Positions 27,056 through 36,415 are shown, numbered from the stretch's first letter. The stretch is 64,000 bases of DNA from Pseudoxanthomonas sp. X-1 (GCF_020042665.1 NZ_CP083376.1:532001-596000); one strand, 5' to 3'. Made by a program: numbers and translations. The notes: a model not told the origin generated them from the sequence alone.

Positions 27056-27119
27056 TCGTGCTATCAGGCGTGCGAAGGCTCGTGCTATCAGGCGTGTCCG
27101 ACTCGTGCTATCAGGCGTG
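27056..27119 (+). repeat. three RepA iterons, probable oriV
   Basis: TCGTGCTATCAGGCGTG occurs three times without mismatch, at 27056-27072, 27080-27096 and 27103-27119. The periods are 24 and 23 bp, close to two helical turns, so sites face the same side. They lie 25 bases after repA and just before an A/T-richer stretch, as in iteron-controlled origins. Confidence 0.85.
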
Positions 27120-27305
27120 CCGATGCCCCGTAAAGCAAGTAGCGGCGCGGGTTTGCGAGCCCTCTAACGTATCTAACTCAAAAGCTCTAACTTTTGGTGG
27201 AGCCGCGCCGGGCCGGTGGACAACTGCCGGACGGCGCCCGCAACGGCAACAGCGACAGCGGATGACACGCCGTTGCGCCAGGCGCGAGCCTGCGCGAGGT
27301 GCGCC

Positions 27306-27944
27306 GTGATCGTCGCCGTTCTGAACCAGAAGGGTGGCGTCGGCAAGACCACACTGGCCACCCATATCGCCGGTGAGCTGGCGCTGCGCGGCCAGCAGGT
27401 CATTTTGCTCGACGCCGACCCGCAAGGCTCGGCGCTCGATTGGACACAGCGTCGCGCCCAGCAGGGCTTGCCGCGGCTGTTCGGCGCCGTCGGCCTCGCC
27501 CGCGAGACCGTGCACCAGGAGGCGCCGGAGCTGGCCCGCCGCGCCGATCACGTCGTGATCGACGGCCCGCCGCGCATCGCCGCATTGGCACGCTCGGCGC
27601 TCCTCGCGGCCGAGCGCGTGCTGATACCGGTGCAGCCCAGTCCCTACGACGTATGGGCGTCCGCGGAGATGGTCGCGCTGGTCCGCGAGGCGCAGGTGTT
27701 CCGACCCACACTGCGTGCGGCCTTCGTGGTGAATCGACGCGTCGTGCGCACGGTCATCGGGCGCGAGGCACGCGGCGCGCTCGCCGATCAGCCGCTGCCC
27801 GCGCTGCGCGCCGAGGTGCGTCAGCGCATCGTCTTCGCCGACAGCGTGGCCGCGGGCCGTCTCGTGCGGGAGAGCGCGCCCGACAGCGCCGCCGCGCGCG
27901 AGATCACAGCGCTGGTCGACGAGCTGCTGCGGTGGCCGTCATGA
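27306..27944 (+). CDS. parA: ParA family partition ATPase
   Basis: This 212-residue ParA has the deviant Walker A VLNQKGGVGKTTLATH at the very N-terminus, LLDADPQGSALDW (Walker A') and HVVIDGPPR (Walker B). It is the short type Ib form without an N-terminal helix-turn-helix. The GTG at 27306 is chosen because the family starts there; the upstream codons are of poor composition. It opens a chain of genes that overlap by 4 bases each up to the relaxase. Confidence 0.93.
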   Translation: MIVAVLNQKGGVGKTTLATHIAGELALRGQQVILLDADPQGSALDWTQRRAQQGLPRLFGAVGLARETVHQEAPELARRADHVVIDGPPRIAALARSALLAAERVLIPVQPSPYDVWASAEMVALVREAQVFRPTLRAAFVVNRRVVRTVIGREARGALADQPLPALRAEVRQRIVFADSVAAGRLVRESAPDSAAAREITALVDELLRWPS

Positions 27945-28183
27945 GCGGCAAGCGCATCGGCATCGGCGCGCGCCCGCCGACGAATCCGCACGCCGAGGCG
28001 TGGATTCGGGAGGGCGATGGCGCCGCATTGCAGAAGGCCGACGTCTACACGGCGCGGCTGACGCTCGACATCACGCCGGCGCTGCGCGCGCGCATCAAGG
28101 TCTCGGCGTTCACGCAGGGCGTAACCGTCGCCGAACTTCTGCGCGGGCTGCTCGAGCGTGCGTTCCCGGAGGACAGGCCATGA
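27941..28183 (+). CDS. small partition-associated protein (ribbon-helix-helix type)
   Basis: This 80-residue protein has a C-terminal segment (ARLTLDITPALRARIKVSAF, then GVTVAELLRGLLERAF) with the strand-helix-helix pattern of ribbon-helix-helix DNA-binding proteins, such as the ParB partners of short ParA ATPases. It overlaps parA (ATGA) and the next gene. Likely the centromere-binding or repressor partner; inference from fold and position. Confidence 0.8.
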   Translation: MSGKRIGIGARPPTNPHAEAWIREGDGAALQKADVYTARLTLDITPALRARIKVSAFTQGVTVAELLRGLLERAFPEDRP

Positions 28184-28713
28184 TCGCTTCCGCAGTCACG
28201 ATGACCGACGCACCGATGCCGGCGCTTGCCGCGCTCGCCGGCCAGGGCGGCGAGACGCCGCTGACGCGCGTCTCGCTGGCCTATTACGACCAGCGGCTCA
28301 AGGTCTATCTGCGTTTCGGCGAGCCGCTGCACATCACCAGGATCGACCGCTGGCGCCGCGTCGCCGTGTTCGCGCCGCGCGCGGTGCTCGCGCGCGTGCG
28401 CTGGCAGGCCAACGCGTACGGCACCGTGCGCTGGCAGCTGATGGTGTTGCACACCTGTAGGCCGGACGAGATTGCGCAGCGCATCGCCGGCGTGGTGCCA
28501 GGCGCACGCCTGCTGCTGCATGTCGAGGGGGATGCCGCCGTGCGCGCCGTGCTTGCGCAGATCGACTCGATCGAGGCACTCGGCATCGCGCCGGCGGACG
28601 CGGCGCCGATGTACTGGCGCACGCTCGGCAACCGCCTCACCGCGCGTTTGCCGCTGCCGGCCTACACGACCGAGCGACACGCGGCCTGGCTCGCCGGGAA
28701 GGCGCTGCGATGA
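28180..28713 (+). CDS. DUF2840 domain-containing protein
   Basis: This 177-residue protein matches DUF2840 (TRVSLAYYDQRLKVYLRFGE, then HITRIDRWRRVAVFAP), a family found only between parA and traF on ICEs and plasmids. Function unknown. Soluble, with no motif of catalysis. It overlaps its neighbours by 4 bases at both ends. Confidence 0.88.
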   Translation: MIASAVTMTDAPMPALAALAGQGGETPLTRVSLAYYDQRLKVYLRFGEPLHITRIDRWRRVAVFAPRAVLARVRWQANAYGTVRWQLMVLHTCRPDEIAQRIAGVVPGARLLLHVEGDAAVRAVLAQIDSIEALGIAPADAAPMYWRTLGNRLTARLPLPAYTTERHAAWLAGKALR

Positions 28714-29240
28714 CCGCCCGCATGCACGGCCGCCTGCTCGTCGCGCTGCTGGCCGCCGCGGGCCTCGCTGCGCTCGCCTGGGCGGCGTTCGTGCCGCCGG
28801 TCGCGCACCTGGTCTACAACCCGACGCCGAGCGTGGCGACCGGCTGGTACCGCATCGCGCCCGCCGACCTCACGGCACTGCGCGCCGGCGACGTCGTGCT
28901 GGTACGGCTGCCGCCTGCCGTCGCAGCGCTGGCCGAACGACGAGCCTATCTGCCGTCGAATGTGCCATTGCTCAAGCGCGTCGGTGCCGTCGCGCCGCAG
29001 CGCGTGTGTGTGCTCGGCGATAGTGTCAACATCGACGGCGTGCCGGCTGCCGCGGTGCTGCGCTCCGACCGGCGTGGCCGGCCGCTGCCGGCCTGGCGTC
29101 AGTGCCGCGCGTTGCAGGACGGCGAGGTGTATCTGCTCGGCACACATCCGGCTTCATTCGACAGCCGCTACTTCGGCCCGATCGATGCGTCCGCCGTGCT
29201 TGGGCGTGCGCAGCCGTTGTGGGTGGACGCGCCGCTATGA
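28710..29240 (+). CDS. traF: TraF, S26-family conjugal signal peptidase
   Basis: This 176-residue membrane-anchored peptidase has an N-terminal transmembrane helix (LLVALLAAAGLAALAWAAF). The catalytic Ser is in NPTPSVATGWY and the general-base Lys in NVPLLKRVGA. In RP4, TraF processes and cyclises the TrbC pilin, and the trbC of this element lies at 61844. The overlaps with flanking genes indicate coupled translation. Confidence 0.92.
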   Translation: MTARMHGRLLVALLAAAGLAALAWAAFVPPVAHLVYNPTPSVATGWYRIAPADLTALRAGDVVLVRLPPAVAALAERRAYLPSNVPLLKRVGAVAPQRVCVLGDSVNIDGVPAAAVLRSDRRGRPLPAWRQCRALQDGEVYLLGTHPASFDSRYFGPIDASAVLGRAQPLWVDAPL

Positions 29241-29680
29241 GCGCGGCCGACGCGCTGCGCGTCGTCGTGCCGCGCCACCGTGCAGCGCCGTGTCGACGCG
29301 CGTGCAGTTCGGGCGCCGCGGCGGCGCATGGCGCGCTGCCGCCGAGGCTGGTGTCCCGCGTGCAGGCCGCATGCCTCGCACGTGCCCGGCCGATGGCCGC
29401 GGCCGCGCTCGCCGGCGGTCCGGCAGTGCGATGCACAGCGCCGCCGGTCCGCCGTGGTCGACAGCGAAGGGCAGGGGCGAAGGCGAGAGCAACGGCGGAA
29501 GGCAAGACAAAAGGGGGCGGCACGCCGCCGCCCGCAAAGGCTGTCTGCACGTGGGGTAGATGCGGCACGTCGCGGCTACGCCGCCGTGCCGCGTCCGGCG
29601 CGCAGGGCGCGCCCGCACAGCGCAAATCACGTGCTTTGCACGCCGGAGCACGCCGCAGCGCGCCTTGGTGCGGGCCGTGA
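29237..29680 (+). CDS. Ala/Arg-rich hypothetical ORF between traF and rlxS
   Basis: This is a 147-codon frame of unusual composition (Ala, Arg and Pro make up most of it). On content alone I would call it spurious. However, it starts at an ATGA overlapping the traF stop and ends at a GTGA overlapping the relaxase start, exactly continuing the 4-base overlaps of the preceding genes. It may encode a basic DNA-binding accessory of the relaxosome, or the region may hold oriT. Low-information protein; treat as provisional. Confidence 0.4.
   Translation: MSAADALRVVVPRHRAAPCRRACSSGAAAAHGALPPRLVSRVQAACLARARPMAAAALAGGPAVRCTAPPVRRGRQRRAGAKARATAEGKTKGGGTPPPAKAVCTWGRCGTSRLRRRAASGAQGAPAQRKSRALHAGARRSAPWCGP
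29562..29592. other. inverted repeat upstream of rlxS, possible oriT element
   Basis: GCGGCACG (29562-29569) and CGTGCCGC (29585-29592) pair perfectly across 15 bases, about 85 bp before the relaxase start. Origins of transfer often lie beside the relaxase gene with such a repeat. No nick-site consensus is recognised. Confidence 0.3.
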
Positions 29681-31656
29681 GCCGGCGCCGCGACGACGAG
29701 TTCCGGCCGCGCCCGAGCGCGCCGAAGGACCGCGGCCAGGCGTTCGTGACGCGGGTACTCGAGCAGGTCGGGCGCGCCGGCGGCAAGACCGCGGTACGCA
29801 CGCCGGCGCTCGGGAAGGGGCGAGCTTCCGGTACCGGTCGGCGCCCCGGTTCGCGCCTCGGACGCGGGCATACCGCCGCCCGCTTCGCCGGCACCTCGCT
29901 GACGCCTAACGCCCGCCGCGTGGTCATCCAGACGCTGCTGGTCAACCAGCGGCTGGCGAGCCCGCAATCGCTCGCCAAGCACCTGCGCTACATCGAGCGC
30001 GACGGCGCCGGCCGCGACGGCGAGCCGGGCCGTGCCTACGGGCCGCACACGGACGACGCGGACCTCGATGCCTTCAAGGCGAGGTGCGCGGAGGACCGGC
30101 ACCATTTCCGCTTCATCGTCTCGGCCGAGGACGGGGAACAGCTCGAGGATCTGCGCACTTACACCCGGCACTTGGTCACGCGCATGGAGGCGGACCTGGG
30201 CACGCGTCTGGACTGGGTAGCAGTCGATCACTGGAACACCGACAACCCGCACACGCACCTGGTGGTGCGCGGCCGCGACGACACCGGCAAGGACCTCATC
30301 ATCGCCGGCGACTACATCGCCCATGGCTTCCGCCACCGGGCCGCCGAGCTGGCGACCGAATGGCTCGGCCCTCGTACCGAGCTGGAAATCCAGCGGACCT
30401 GGCAGCGCGAAGTCGAGCAGGAACGCTGGACCGGCCTGGATCGCACGCTGCATCGCGCGGCCATCGAGGGGCACGTCGCGATCGAACGGCTCAACGAACC
30501 GGCGCTCGCGCGTCAGCGGCAGCCGTTGCTGGGGCGCCTGCAGCAGCTGCAGCGGCTCGGTCTAGCCGACCAGCCGCAGCCCGGCGTCTGGCGGTTGTCG
30601 GCCGACGCCGAAAAGACACTGCGCGCGCTCGGTGAGCGTGGCGACATCATCCGCACGATGCAGCGGGCGATGCGCGGCCAGCCGCGCGAGCTGGCCGTGT
30701 TCGCGCCGGGCGATGGCGGCCCCGGCCTGATCGGCCGCGTGGCTGCCCGAGGCGTCGCCGACGAGCTGCGCGACAGCGGCTATCTGGTCGTTGATGGCCT
30801 CGACGGCAAGGCCCACTACGTCGCGCTGCCACCCCGGTCGGAACTGGCGCAGTACCCGGCCGGCGCGATCGTCGACGTCCGGGGCGCGACCGAGGTGCGG
30901 GCCGCCGACCGCACCGTCGCCGCGCTGGCGGCCGATGGGCTCTACCGCACCGATCATCACCTGGCGATCGCCCAGGGCCAAGCCGCTCCCGGCCGCGACG
31001 CGCACGAGGTGGTCGCCGCGCACGTCCGGCGGCTCGAAGCGCTGCGCCGCGCCGGCATCGTGGAGCGCGTGGCCGACGGGCTGTGGAAGGTGCCGGACGA
31101 CTTGCCCGAACAGGGCCGCCGCTACGACGCGCAGCGGCTGGGCGGCGTGACCGTCGAGCTGCAAACGCACCTGCCGATCGAGCGGCAGACGCGGGTCATT
31201 GGCGCGACCTGGCTGGACCGGCAATTGATCGGCGGCGCGGAAGGCTTCGGCGATGCCGGATTCGCCGGCGAGGTCCACCAGGCGCTCGCCCAGCGCGCCG
31301 ATTTTCTGGTCGAGCAGGGACTGGCCCAGCGGCGCGGCCAGCGCGTCATCCTGGCGCGCAACCTGCTGGCGACGCTGCGCGGCCGCGAACTGGCCGCCGA
31401 GGCGCAGCGGATCGCCGCCGAGACCGGCCTGGTGCACCGGCCCGTGGCCGACGGCGAGCGCGTCAGCGGCATCTACCGGCGCAGCGTGCAGCTGGCGAGC
31501 GGACGGTTCGCGATGCTCGACGACGGCATGGGCTTCGCGTTGGTCCCGTGGAAGCCGGCTATCGAGCAGCGGCTGGGACAGACACTGGCCGCGACGATGC
31601 GCGGCGGCGGGGCCACGTGGGAGTTCGGACGCCAGCGCGGGGCAAGCGTTGGTTGA
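29677..31656 (+). CDS. rlxS: relaxase with DUF3363 domain (RlxS)
   Basis: This 659-residue relaxase starts with the typical DDEFRPRPSAPKDRG. It contains LAKHLRYIERDG (candidate catalytic Tyr region), HFRFIVSAEDGEQLEDLRTY and the metal-binding histidine motif DNPHTHLVVRG near residue 190; the C-terminal DUF3363 region fills the rest. It nicks oriT and pilots the strand through the Trb channel. The GTG at 29677 overlaps the preceding frame. Cargo begins immediately after its stop, as in other Tn4371-like elements. Confidence 0.92.
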   Translation: MSRRRDDEFRPRPSAPKDRGQAFVTRVLEQVGRAGGKTAVRTPALGKGRASGTGRRPGSRLGRGHTAARFAGTSLTPNARRVVIQTLLVNQRLASPQSLAKHLRYIERDGAGRDGEPGRAYGPHTDDADLDAFKARCAEDRHHFRFIVSAEDGEQLEDLRTYTRHLVTRMEADLGTRLDWVAVDHWNTDNPHTHLVVRGRDDTGKDLIIAGDYIAHGFRHRAAELATEWLGPRTELEIQRTWQREVEQERWTGLDRTLHRAAIEGHVAIERLNEPALARQRQPLLGRLQQLQRLGLADQPQPGVWRLSADAEKTLRALGERGDIIRTMQRAMRGQPRELAVFAPGDGGPGLIGRVAARGVADELRDSGYLVVDGLDGKAHYVALPPRSELAQYPAGAIVDVRGATEVRAADRTVAALAADGLYRTDHHLAIAQGQAAPGRDAHEVVAAHVRRLEALRRAGIVERVADGLWKVPDDLPEQGRRYDAQRLGGVTVELQTHLPIERQTRVIGATWLDRQLIGGAEGFGDAGFAGEVHQALAQRADFLVEQGLAQRRGQRVILARNLLATLRGRELAAEAQRIAAETGLVHRPVADGERVSGIYRRSVQLASGRFAMLDDGMGFALVPWKPAIEQRLGQTLAATMRGGGATWEFGRQRGASVG

Positions 31657-31701
31657 CTGAGGGCCGCTCAGGAAACCTAGCTTGTCCCGCGCGGCGACAC
31701 C

Positions 31702-32166
31702 CTATAGTGCGGACAGTCTGGAAGTCGGCGTGAACCTGATGTCACCCAGGCACGCTTTGCGCTTCGCCTCGTCCGCTTCGTTTAAGACGCACTCGCGAAC
31801 AGCCTGCGCCGTTGGGTCGAGACGACCGGCAAAATCCGGATCAGCGCTCAGCTTCCCCTTGGCGAATATGGCCATCTGCGAGTGCAAGATGGACCTCAAA
31901 CGATCCGAGCGGATCGAGCCGTACAGACGTCCCGCAGCAATGGTGAGCTGGTCGACGACGAACACATGCGCCGCATAGGATTTCTCGGGGGACTTGCGCT
32001 GCCCGTCGTCGTCGAGAATCGAAGAAGTGAACTGCACCAGCTCCTCGACGGCGTTCTCTGCTGGTGTCGATATAACCAAGGCCGCCAAAGTCAGCCCTGC
32101 AGCGAGAGCAACGAACGCGCCAACGAAGAATCCCGTAACGAACCTATACTTTTTGAGCAAATTCAT
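31702..32166 (-). CDS. hypothetical membrane-anchored protein
   Basis: This 154-residue protein has one N-terminal transmembrane segment (FVTGFFVGAFVALAAGLTLA) followed by a soluble, probably periplasmic domain (ENAVEELVQFTSSILDDD, and later QAVRECVLNEADEAKRKACL with two Cys). No family recognised. GGAG lies 9 bases before the ATG. It is followed on the same strand by other exported proteins of the cargo and may be part of a three-gene set. Confidence 0.7.
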   Translation of the reverse strand: MNLLKKYRFVTGFFVGAFVALAAGLTLAALVISTPAENAVEELVQFTSSILDDDGQRKSPEKSYAAHVFVVDQLTIAAGRLYGSIRSDRLRSILHSQMAIFAKGKLSADPDFAGRLDPTAQAVRECVLNEADEAKRKACLGDIRFTPTSRLSAL

Positions 32167-32216
32167 CGCAATCTCCAATCGACCTGATTCCTGGATTAAC
32201 GAAAGACAATGAAGGG

Positions 32217-33128
32217 TTACCCGGGCACAAATTCCACGTAGCAGCCGATCAGTTCGCCTCCGACAAATGAACAGACCAGCCAGTGCGAGCCAGTCGTGTA
32301 GCTGACCTGGTTCGATCCGGGGTGCGGCGTGACCGTGACGCCCCCATTGTTGTTCGGAATGCCATTGGCTTCTTGTAGTGGGTTTCCATCCCTGTCCTTC
32401 GCGGTTCCTTCGAGGTACCTGCAGCCAGATGTGACGAGAGGGTTCAACTGAAAGCTGGCGACGTCCCCGTTGTTGAAAACCACATGCACCGTCGGACCTC
32501 GACCGAAGTAGTAAGCAAGCACGCTCATGAGGTTGCCCATCGATGCTGGTCCGATCTCTCCCGCCTGCCACGCGGGATTCAGCGCGCCCATTGCGTTGTT
32601 GCCGAGCGCACACACGGCGGGCTGCAGTCTTTCTGCGAAAGAATCGAATCCGGCATTCTTAGGGCCAGGCGCGATAATGGGTTGCTTCCCGTGCGTCATC
32701 ACAACAGCGGCGAACTGGTCTTGTACTGCCTGCGGCTCTTGCATGGAGTAATTGACGGTTGCATACGCCGATGGCGTGCTGTCTCCATCCACAACCGCTT
32801 TAGGAGTCTCAACGGGCACACCCAGCACTATGTATCCCTCGACATTCTGGACGCTGACGCCTTCGTCCGTACCTGTGGGATTACTGGGATACTGGTTGTT
32901 GGTCACCGATACGCGATAAACCTTGGAAGTGTTGACGTTGCCAATTTCCACCTCGAATGTTCCGAGGCGGTTGCCCACCCACGCAACCGCAGCGTTCTCG
33001 AATTGAGTTTGCGTTGAGCAATTGTTGCAAAGTGCCCACGACTCGACAGTGGTGGCGCGCGCTGCGGCGCAGTGAATTCCTAAGTGCATCGTCAGCAGGA
33101 TGGTCGTGAGCTTCACAAATGCTTTCAT
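32217..33128 (-). CDS. hypothetical secreted protein
   Basis: This 303-residue protein has a signal peptide (MKAFVKLTTILLTMHLGIHC, cleavage near ARA-TTV) and several Cys (ALCNNCSTQ at the mature N-terminus). The mature part is rich in Asn, Gly, Val and Thr, as in beta-rich exoproteins. The C-terminal third (GSHWLVCSFVGGELIGCYVE) may form a disulfide. No family recognised. AAGGA before the second Met favours 33128 over 33146. Lower GC than the ICE core. Confidence 0.75.
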   Translation of the reverse strand: MKAFVKLTTILLTMHLGIHCAAARATTVESWALCNNCSTQTQFENAAVAWVGNRLGTFEVEIGNVNTSKVYRVSVTNNQYPSNPTGTDEGVSVQNVEGYIVLGVPVETPKAVVDGDSTPSAYATVNYSMQEPQAVQDQFAAVVMTHGKQPIIAPGPKNAGFDSFAERLQPAVCALGNNAMGALNPAWQAGEIGPASMGNLMSVLAYYFGRGPTVHVVFNNGDVASFQLNPLVTSGCRYLEGTAKDRDGNPLQEANGIPNNNGGVTVTPHPGSNQVSYTTGSHWLVCSFVGGELIGCYVEFVPG

Positions 33129-33254
33129 TTCCGGGTTCCTTGTCATGGTGCCAACTAACCGCAGCAGCGGCGATGAAGTACAAGGGCCTTTTACCGGCCT
33201 GTTTCTGTTACCCGAACGTGAGGTTTCTCCCTAATAACTCGACAAAATTTCGGC

Positions 33255-33674
33255 TTATCCGATGATGAGGTTCGCTGGATAGGCGTACGCGTACGCCCTC
33301 TCGGAATCTTGAGGTACTAGAACGCCGGCGTCGGCGCGTGGCGCCAGCGCATCGGTAACGTCCTTTAGCTTGCCGGGAACCGGCTTTTGACGATCACGGA
33401 TTTCCTTGTTCGTCAACGTGCCTGAGCGCGCGACGCCTGCCGAGGCGATTGAGGGCGAGTCCTGCCTCTCGGGCGAGCTTGGAGTCTGAGTAGTCGGCGG
33501 CTGCGTAGGCGGCTCGACCGTTGGTGGCTGGCTTTGTGCACGATCCTTGGTTGCAACAACACCGACAGCGCCCAAAATCATCGCTGCCACGAGCATCAAC
33601 CATGTCCAACGTCTCACGCTACCACTCCTGCGGCGCTTGTCGTTGCAGCAAGTTGCGCCCGATGCATCTCGCAT
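33255..33674 (-). CDS. hypothetical single-pass membrane protein, proline-rich
   Basis: This 139-residue protein has a basic N-terminus, one transmembrane helix (WTWLMLVAAMILGAVGVVAT), then a Pro/Thr/Gln-rich linker (PPTVEPPTQPPTTQTP) and a short C-terminal domain ending AYAYAYPANLIIG. The linker suggests a periplasmic tether. It precedes the secreted 303-residue protein on the same strand. Unknown role. Confidence 0.65.
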   Translation of the reverse strand: MRDASGATCCNDKRRRSGSVRRWTWLMLVAAMILGAVGVVATKDRAQSQPPTVEPPTQPPTTQTPSSPERQDSPSIASAGVARSGTLTNKEIRDRQKPVPGKLKDVTDALAPRADAGVLVPQDSERAYAYAYPANLIIG

Positions 33675-34176
33675 CCATAGATCGGCGCAGTTAGTTCAGA
33701 CGCGCTTCGCCCAATTCTCGGCGTGTTTCCCCTGAAAGCTGCTCATGCAGCTGGGACGAAGGCTGTGTTGCAGCGTACGGAACGCGACAACGATGTCAAC
33801 GGAAAACTTGTAAAGTTTCGCTTTCAATCCGTACGCGGCGGAAGCAAGACTGGCGTGCTGCTTCTAACGAGGCAAGCTGGCGAAAGTCCGGCATCAAGCG
33901 CAGACCAGAAAAGAGATGCCCCGCTCGCCGCTTGGCTTCCAGCCGGGCGAGCGGATCCTTCCGCACGCGAGAACGCTGACTGACGGGGCGGGATCAGGAT
34001 CGCGTCTTCCCCGTTTGCCCACAATGGCAAATCGTCTCGTCGGCGTGTAAGAAATTTCTTACAAGAGACCGGGAACTTTCCCGGCAATCAGTCACCGGTC
34101 GTCAGTCGCCTATCCGGCTGTCCTCCCGTCAGTGTGGCGCCGGCCAACAGACGAGGCAGCGCGTTGCCGTCGAATA
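33675..34176. other. intergenic cargo boundary with palindrome
   Basis: About 500 bases without a gene. The A/T-richer part near 33770-33850 may hold the promoter of the minus-strand trio. GTAAGAAATTTCTTAC at 34047-34062 is a perfect 16-bp palindrome related to those at 36416 and 56574. Confidence 0.5.
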
Positions 34177-35079
34177 TCAGGCAGCCGCCTCAGAAGTCGG
34201 AAACACGCGCGCGGCAAGGAAATCGACCAGCACCCGCACCTTCGGTGAGGGATACCTGCTGGCTGGCCACAGTACGTGGAACTCACCCGTGCGCTCGACG
34301 TGATCGGGCAGTACCGGCAGCAGCTTGCCGTCGGCCAGCGGCTCACGGATTGCGAAGTCGGGGAGGCAGGCGATGCCGCGGCCCCGCAGTGCGAAACACA
34401 CACGCGTCTCGATGTTGTTGCAGATCATCGTCGTCGGCAGCGGCAGTTCCTGTTCGCCGGGCGCGCGGCGCAGTGGCCAGGCTTCCAGCTTGCCGCTGTT
34501 CGGATAACGGTAGTGCAGGCAGGCGTGTTCGAGCAGATCATCAGGCGTTCGCGGCACGCCGCGTTGCGCCAGGTAGTCGGGCGAGGCGACCAGCAGCGAG
34601 CGAAAAGCGCCCAGCCGGCGTGCCGTGAGGCGCGAGTCGGCCGGGCTCCCCGTCCTGACGACGGCGTCGAAGCCTTCCTCGATCACGTCGACCATGCGGT
34701 CGGTGAAATCCAGGTCCAGCTCGATCTCGGGATAGGCGGCCATGAAGTCGCCCAGCACCGGCAGCACCAGCGAACTGACCAGCGGCAGGCTGACGCGCAA
34801 TCTGCCGCGCGGCATGGCGGAGGCCTGCGACAGTTCCTGTTCGGCCGCCTCGATCTCGGTCAGGATGCGGCGGCTGCGTTCCAGAAACAGCGTGCCCTCG
34901 GCCGTCAGCGTGACGCTGCGCGTGTTGCGGTGGACCAGGCGCACACCTAGCTTTTCTTCGAGCCGCGCCACCCGCTTGCCCACAGCCGAGGCCGACACGC
35001 CCAGCAGCCGGCCGGCCGCGACGAAGCTGCGCGTCTCGGCCACCTGCACGAAGACGGTGAAGCCGCTCAGGCTATCCAT
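34177..35079 (-). CDS. LysR-type transcriptional regulator
   Basis: This 300-residue LysR regulator has its helix-turn-helix in the first 60 residues (ETRSFVAAGRLLGVSASAVG, then KRVARLEEKLGVRLVHRNTR) and a PBP2-type effector domain. It is divergent from an MFS exporter gene, a usual pairing in which the regulator controls efflux. Because the exporter is frameshifted, the regulator may have lost its main target. Confidence 0.93.
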   Translation of the reverse strand: MDSLSGFTVFVQVAETRSFVAAGRLLGVSASAVGKRVARLEEKLGVRLVHRNTRSVTLTAEGTLFLERSRRILTEIEAAEQELSQASAMPRGRLRVSLPLVSSLVLPVLGDFMAAYPEIELDLDFTDRMVDVIEEGFDAVVRTGSPADSRLTARRLGAFRSLLVASPDYLAQRGVPRTPDDLLEHACLHYRYPNSGKLEAWPLRRAPGEQELPLPTTMICNNIETRVCFALRGRGIACLPDFAIREPLADGKLLPVLPDHVERTGEFHVLWPASRYPSPKVRVLVDFLAARVFPTSEAAA

Positions 35080-35191
35080 GCGGGATCTCGATTACGGACG
35101 CAGGTGTCCGCTTAGTCAGGAACTCTAGCCTACTTTTTCCGCAGTCGAGCGGTTCCTATCGTGGCGGCCAGTCACGTCTGGAGACGCCGCT

Positions 35192-36381
35192 TTGTCCATT
35201 TTTTCATCTCCCAACGGAGCGAATGCGGCCGGTGGCGGCCGCGCCCTGTTCTTCATTGCGCTGGGCCTGTTCGGGCTGTATGCAGTCGAGTTCGGCGTGG
35301 TCGGCATTCTGCCGTCGATCATCGAGCGCTATGGCATCACGGTCGCCGGGCGGGCTGGCTGGTCGGACTGTTCGCATTGGTGGTTGCCGTCTGCGGACCG
35401 GCGATGGTGCTATGGCCGTCGCGCTTCGACCGGCGCAAAGTGCTGGCCGGCGCACTGCTGGCGTTCGCGCTGTGCAGCCTGCTGTCGGCATGGGCGCCGG
35501 ACTTTGGCGTGCTGATGGCGCTGCGCGTACCCTTGGCGCTGCTGCATCCGGTGTTCTTCTCGGTGGCCTTCGCCGCGGCGGTTTCGCTGTATCCGCGCGA
35601 GCGCGCCACGCATGCCACGGCGATGGCCTTCGTAGGCACCAGCATGGGGCTGGTGTTGGGCGTGCCGCTGACGGCGTGGATCGAGGCCCAGGTCTCCTAT
35701 GAGGCGTCCTTCTACTTCTGCGCGATCGTCAACCTGGCGGCCGCGGCCGGCGTGTGGATCATGCTGCCGCCGCGGGACGTCACGGAGGCAGGCGGCCGAG
35801 GGCAGCCGTTCGCGGTTCTGCGCAAGCCGGTGCTGTGGCTGTCGATCGGCATGGCGGTCTGTGTGTTCGGCGCGATGTTCTCGGTATACAGCTACACGGC
35901 CGAATACCTGGCGCGCGAAACCGGCCTCGGCGGCGAGGCGATCAGCGTGCTGCTGGTGGTCTTCGGCGTCGGCGGTGTGCTCGGCAACCTGCTCGCCGGC
36001 CGGTGGCTGGGTCGCAACCTGGTCGGCACCGTACTCGGCTATCCCATCGCGCTGGCCCTGGCCTACGCGGTGCTGCAGGTCTTAGGCTCCCCGTCGTTTG
36101 CGGCGATGCTGCCGGTCTGCCTGCTCTGGGGCGCGGCCCATACCAGCGGCCTGATCGTAAGCCAGGTCTGGATGGCCTCATCGGCTCCGGAGGCGCCGGA
36201 GTTCGTCACCAGCCTCTACGTTTCCGCAGCCAACTTCGGCGTGGTGTTCGGTTCGGCCGTCGGCGGTGGCCTCATCACCTGGGCCGGCATGCCCGGCGCG
36301 ATCTGGAGCGGATGGCTGTTCGCCACGCTCGCAGTGATGTTCGTCGTTGCACGACGCGGCCTTGGCGAACAGGCTGAGTAG
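35192..36381 (+). pseudogene. MFS transporter (drug efflux type) with frameshift
   Basis: The first 50 codons from TTG 35192 (ALFFIALGLFGLYAVEFGVV, then GILPSIIERYGITVA) are in one frame, and the rest (AGWLVGLFALVVAVCGPAMV, through about 11 further helices to RRGLGEQAE) is in another. The frame breaks near 35345-35360. The net change equals one lost base. Rejoined, the protein would have about 395 residues and 12 helices, like AraJ/YdhP-type exporters. Without the repair it is a pseudogene; a sequencing error cannot be excluded. Confidence 0.82.
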
Positions 36382-36415
36382 TGCGGGGTGGGGTAAGAAT
36401 TTTGCTCGTCTCCTT

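Noticed and set aside
29026..30474. 482-codon minus-strand frame opposite traF and rlxS
   Set aside because: Antisense to recognised transfer genes; no motif, typical high-GC artefact.
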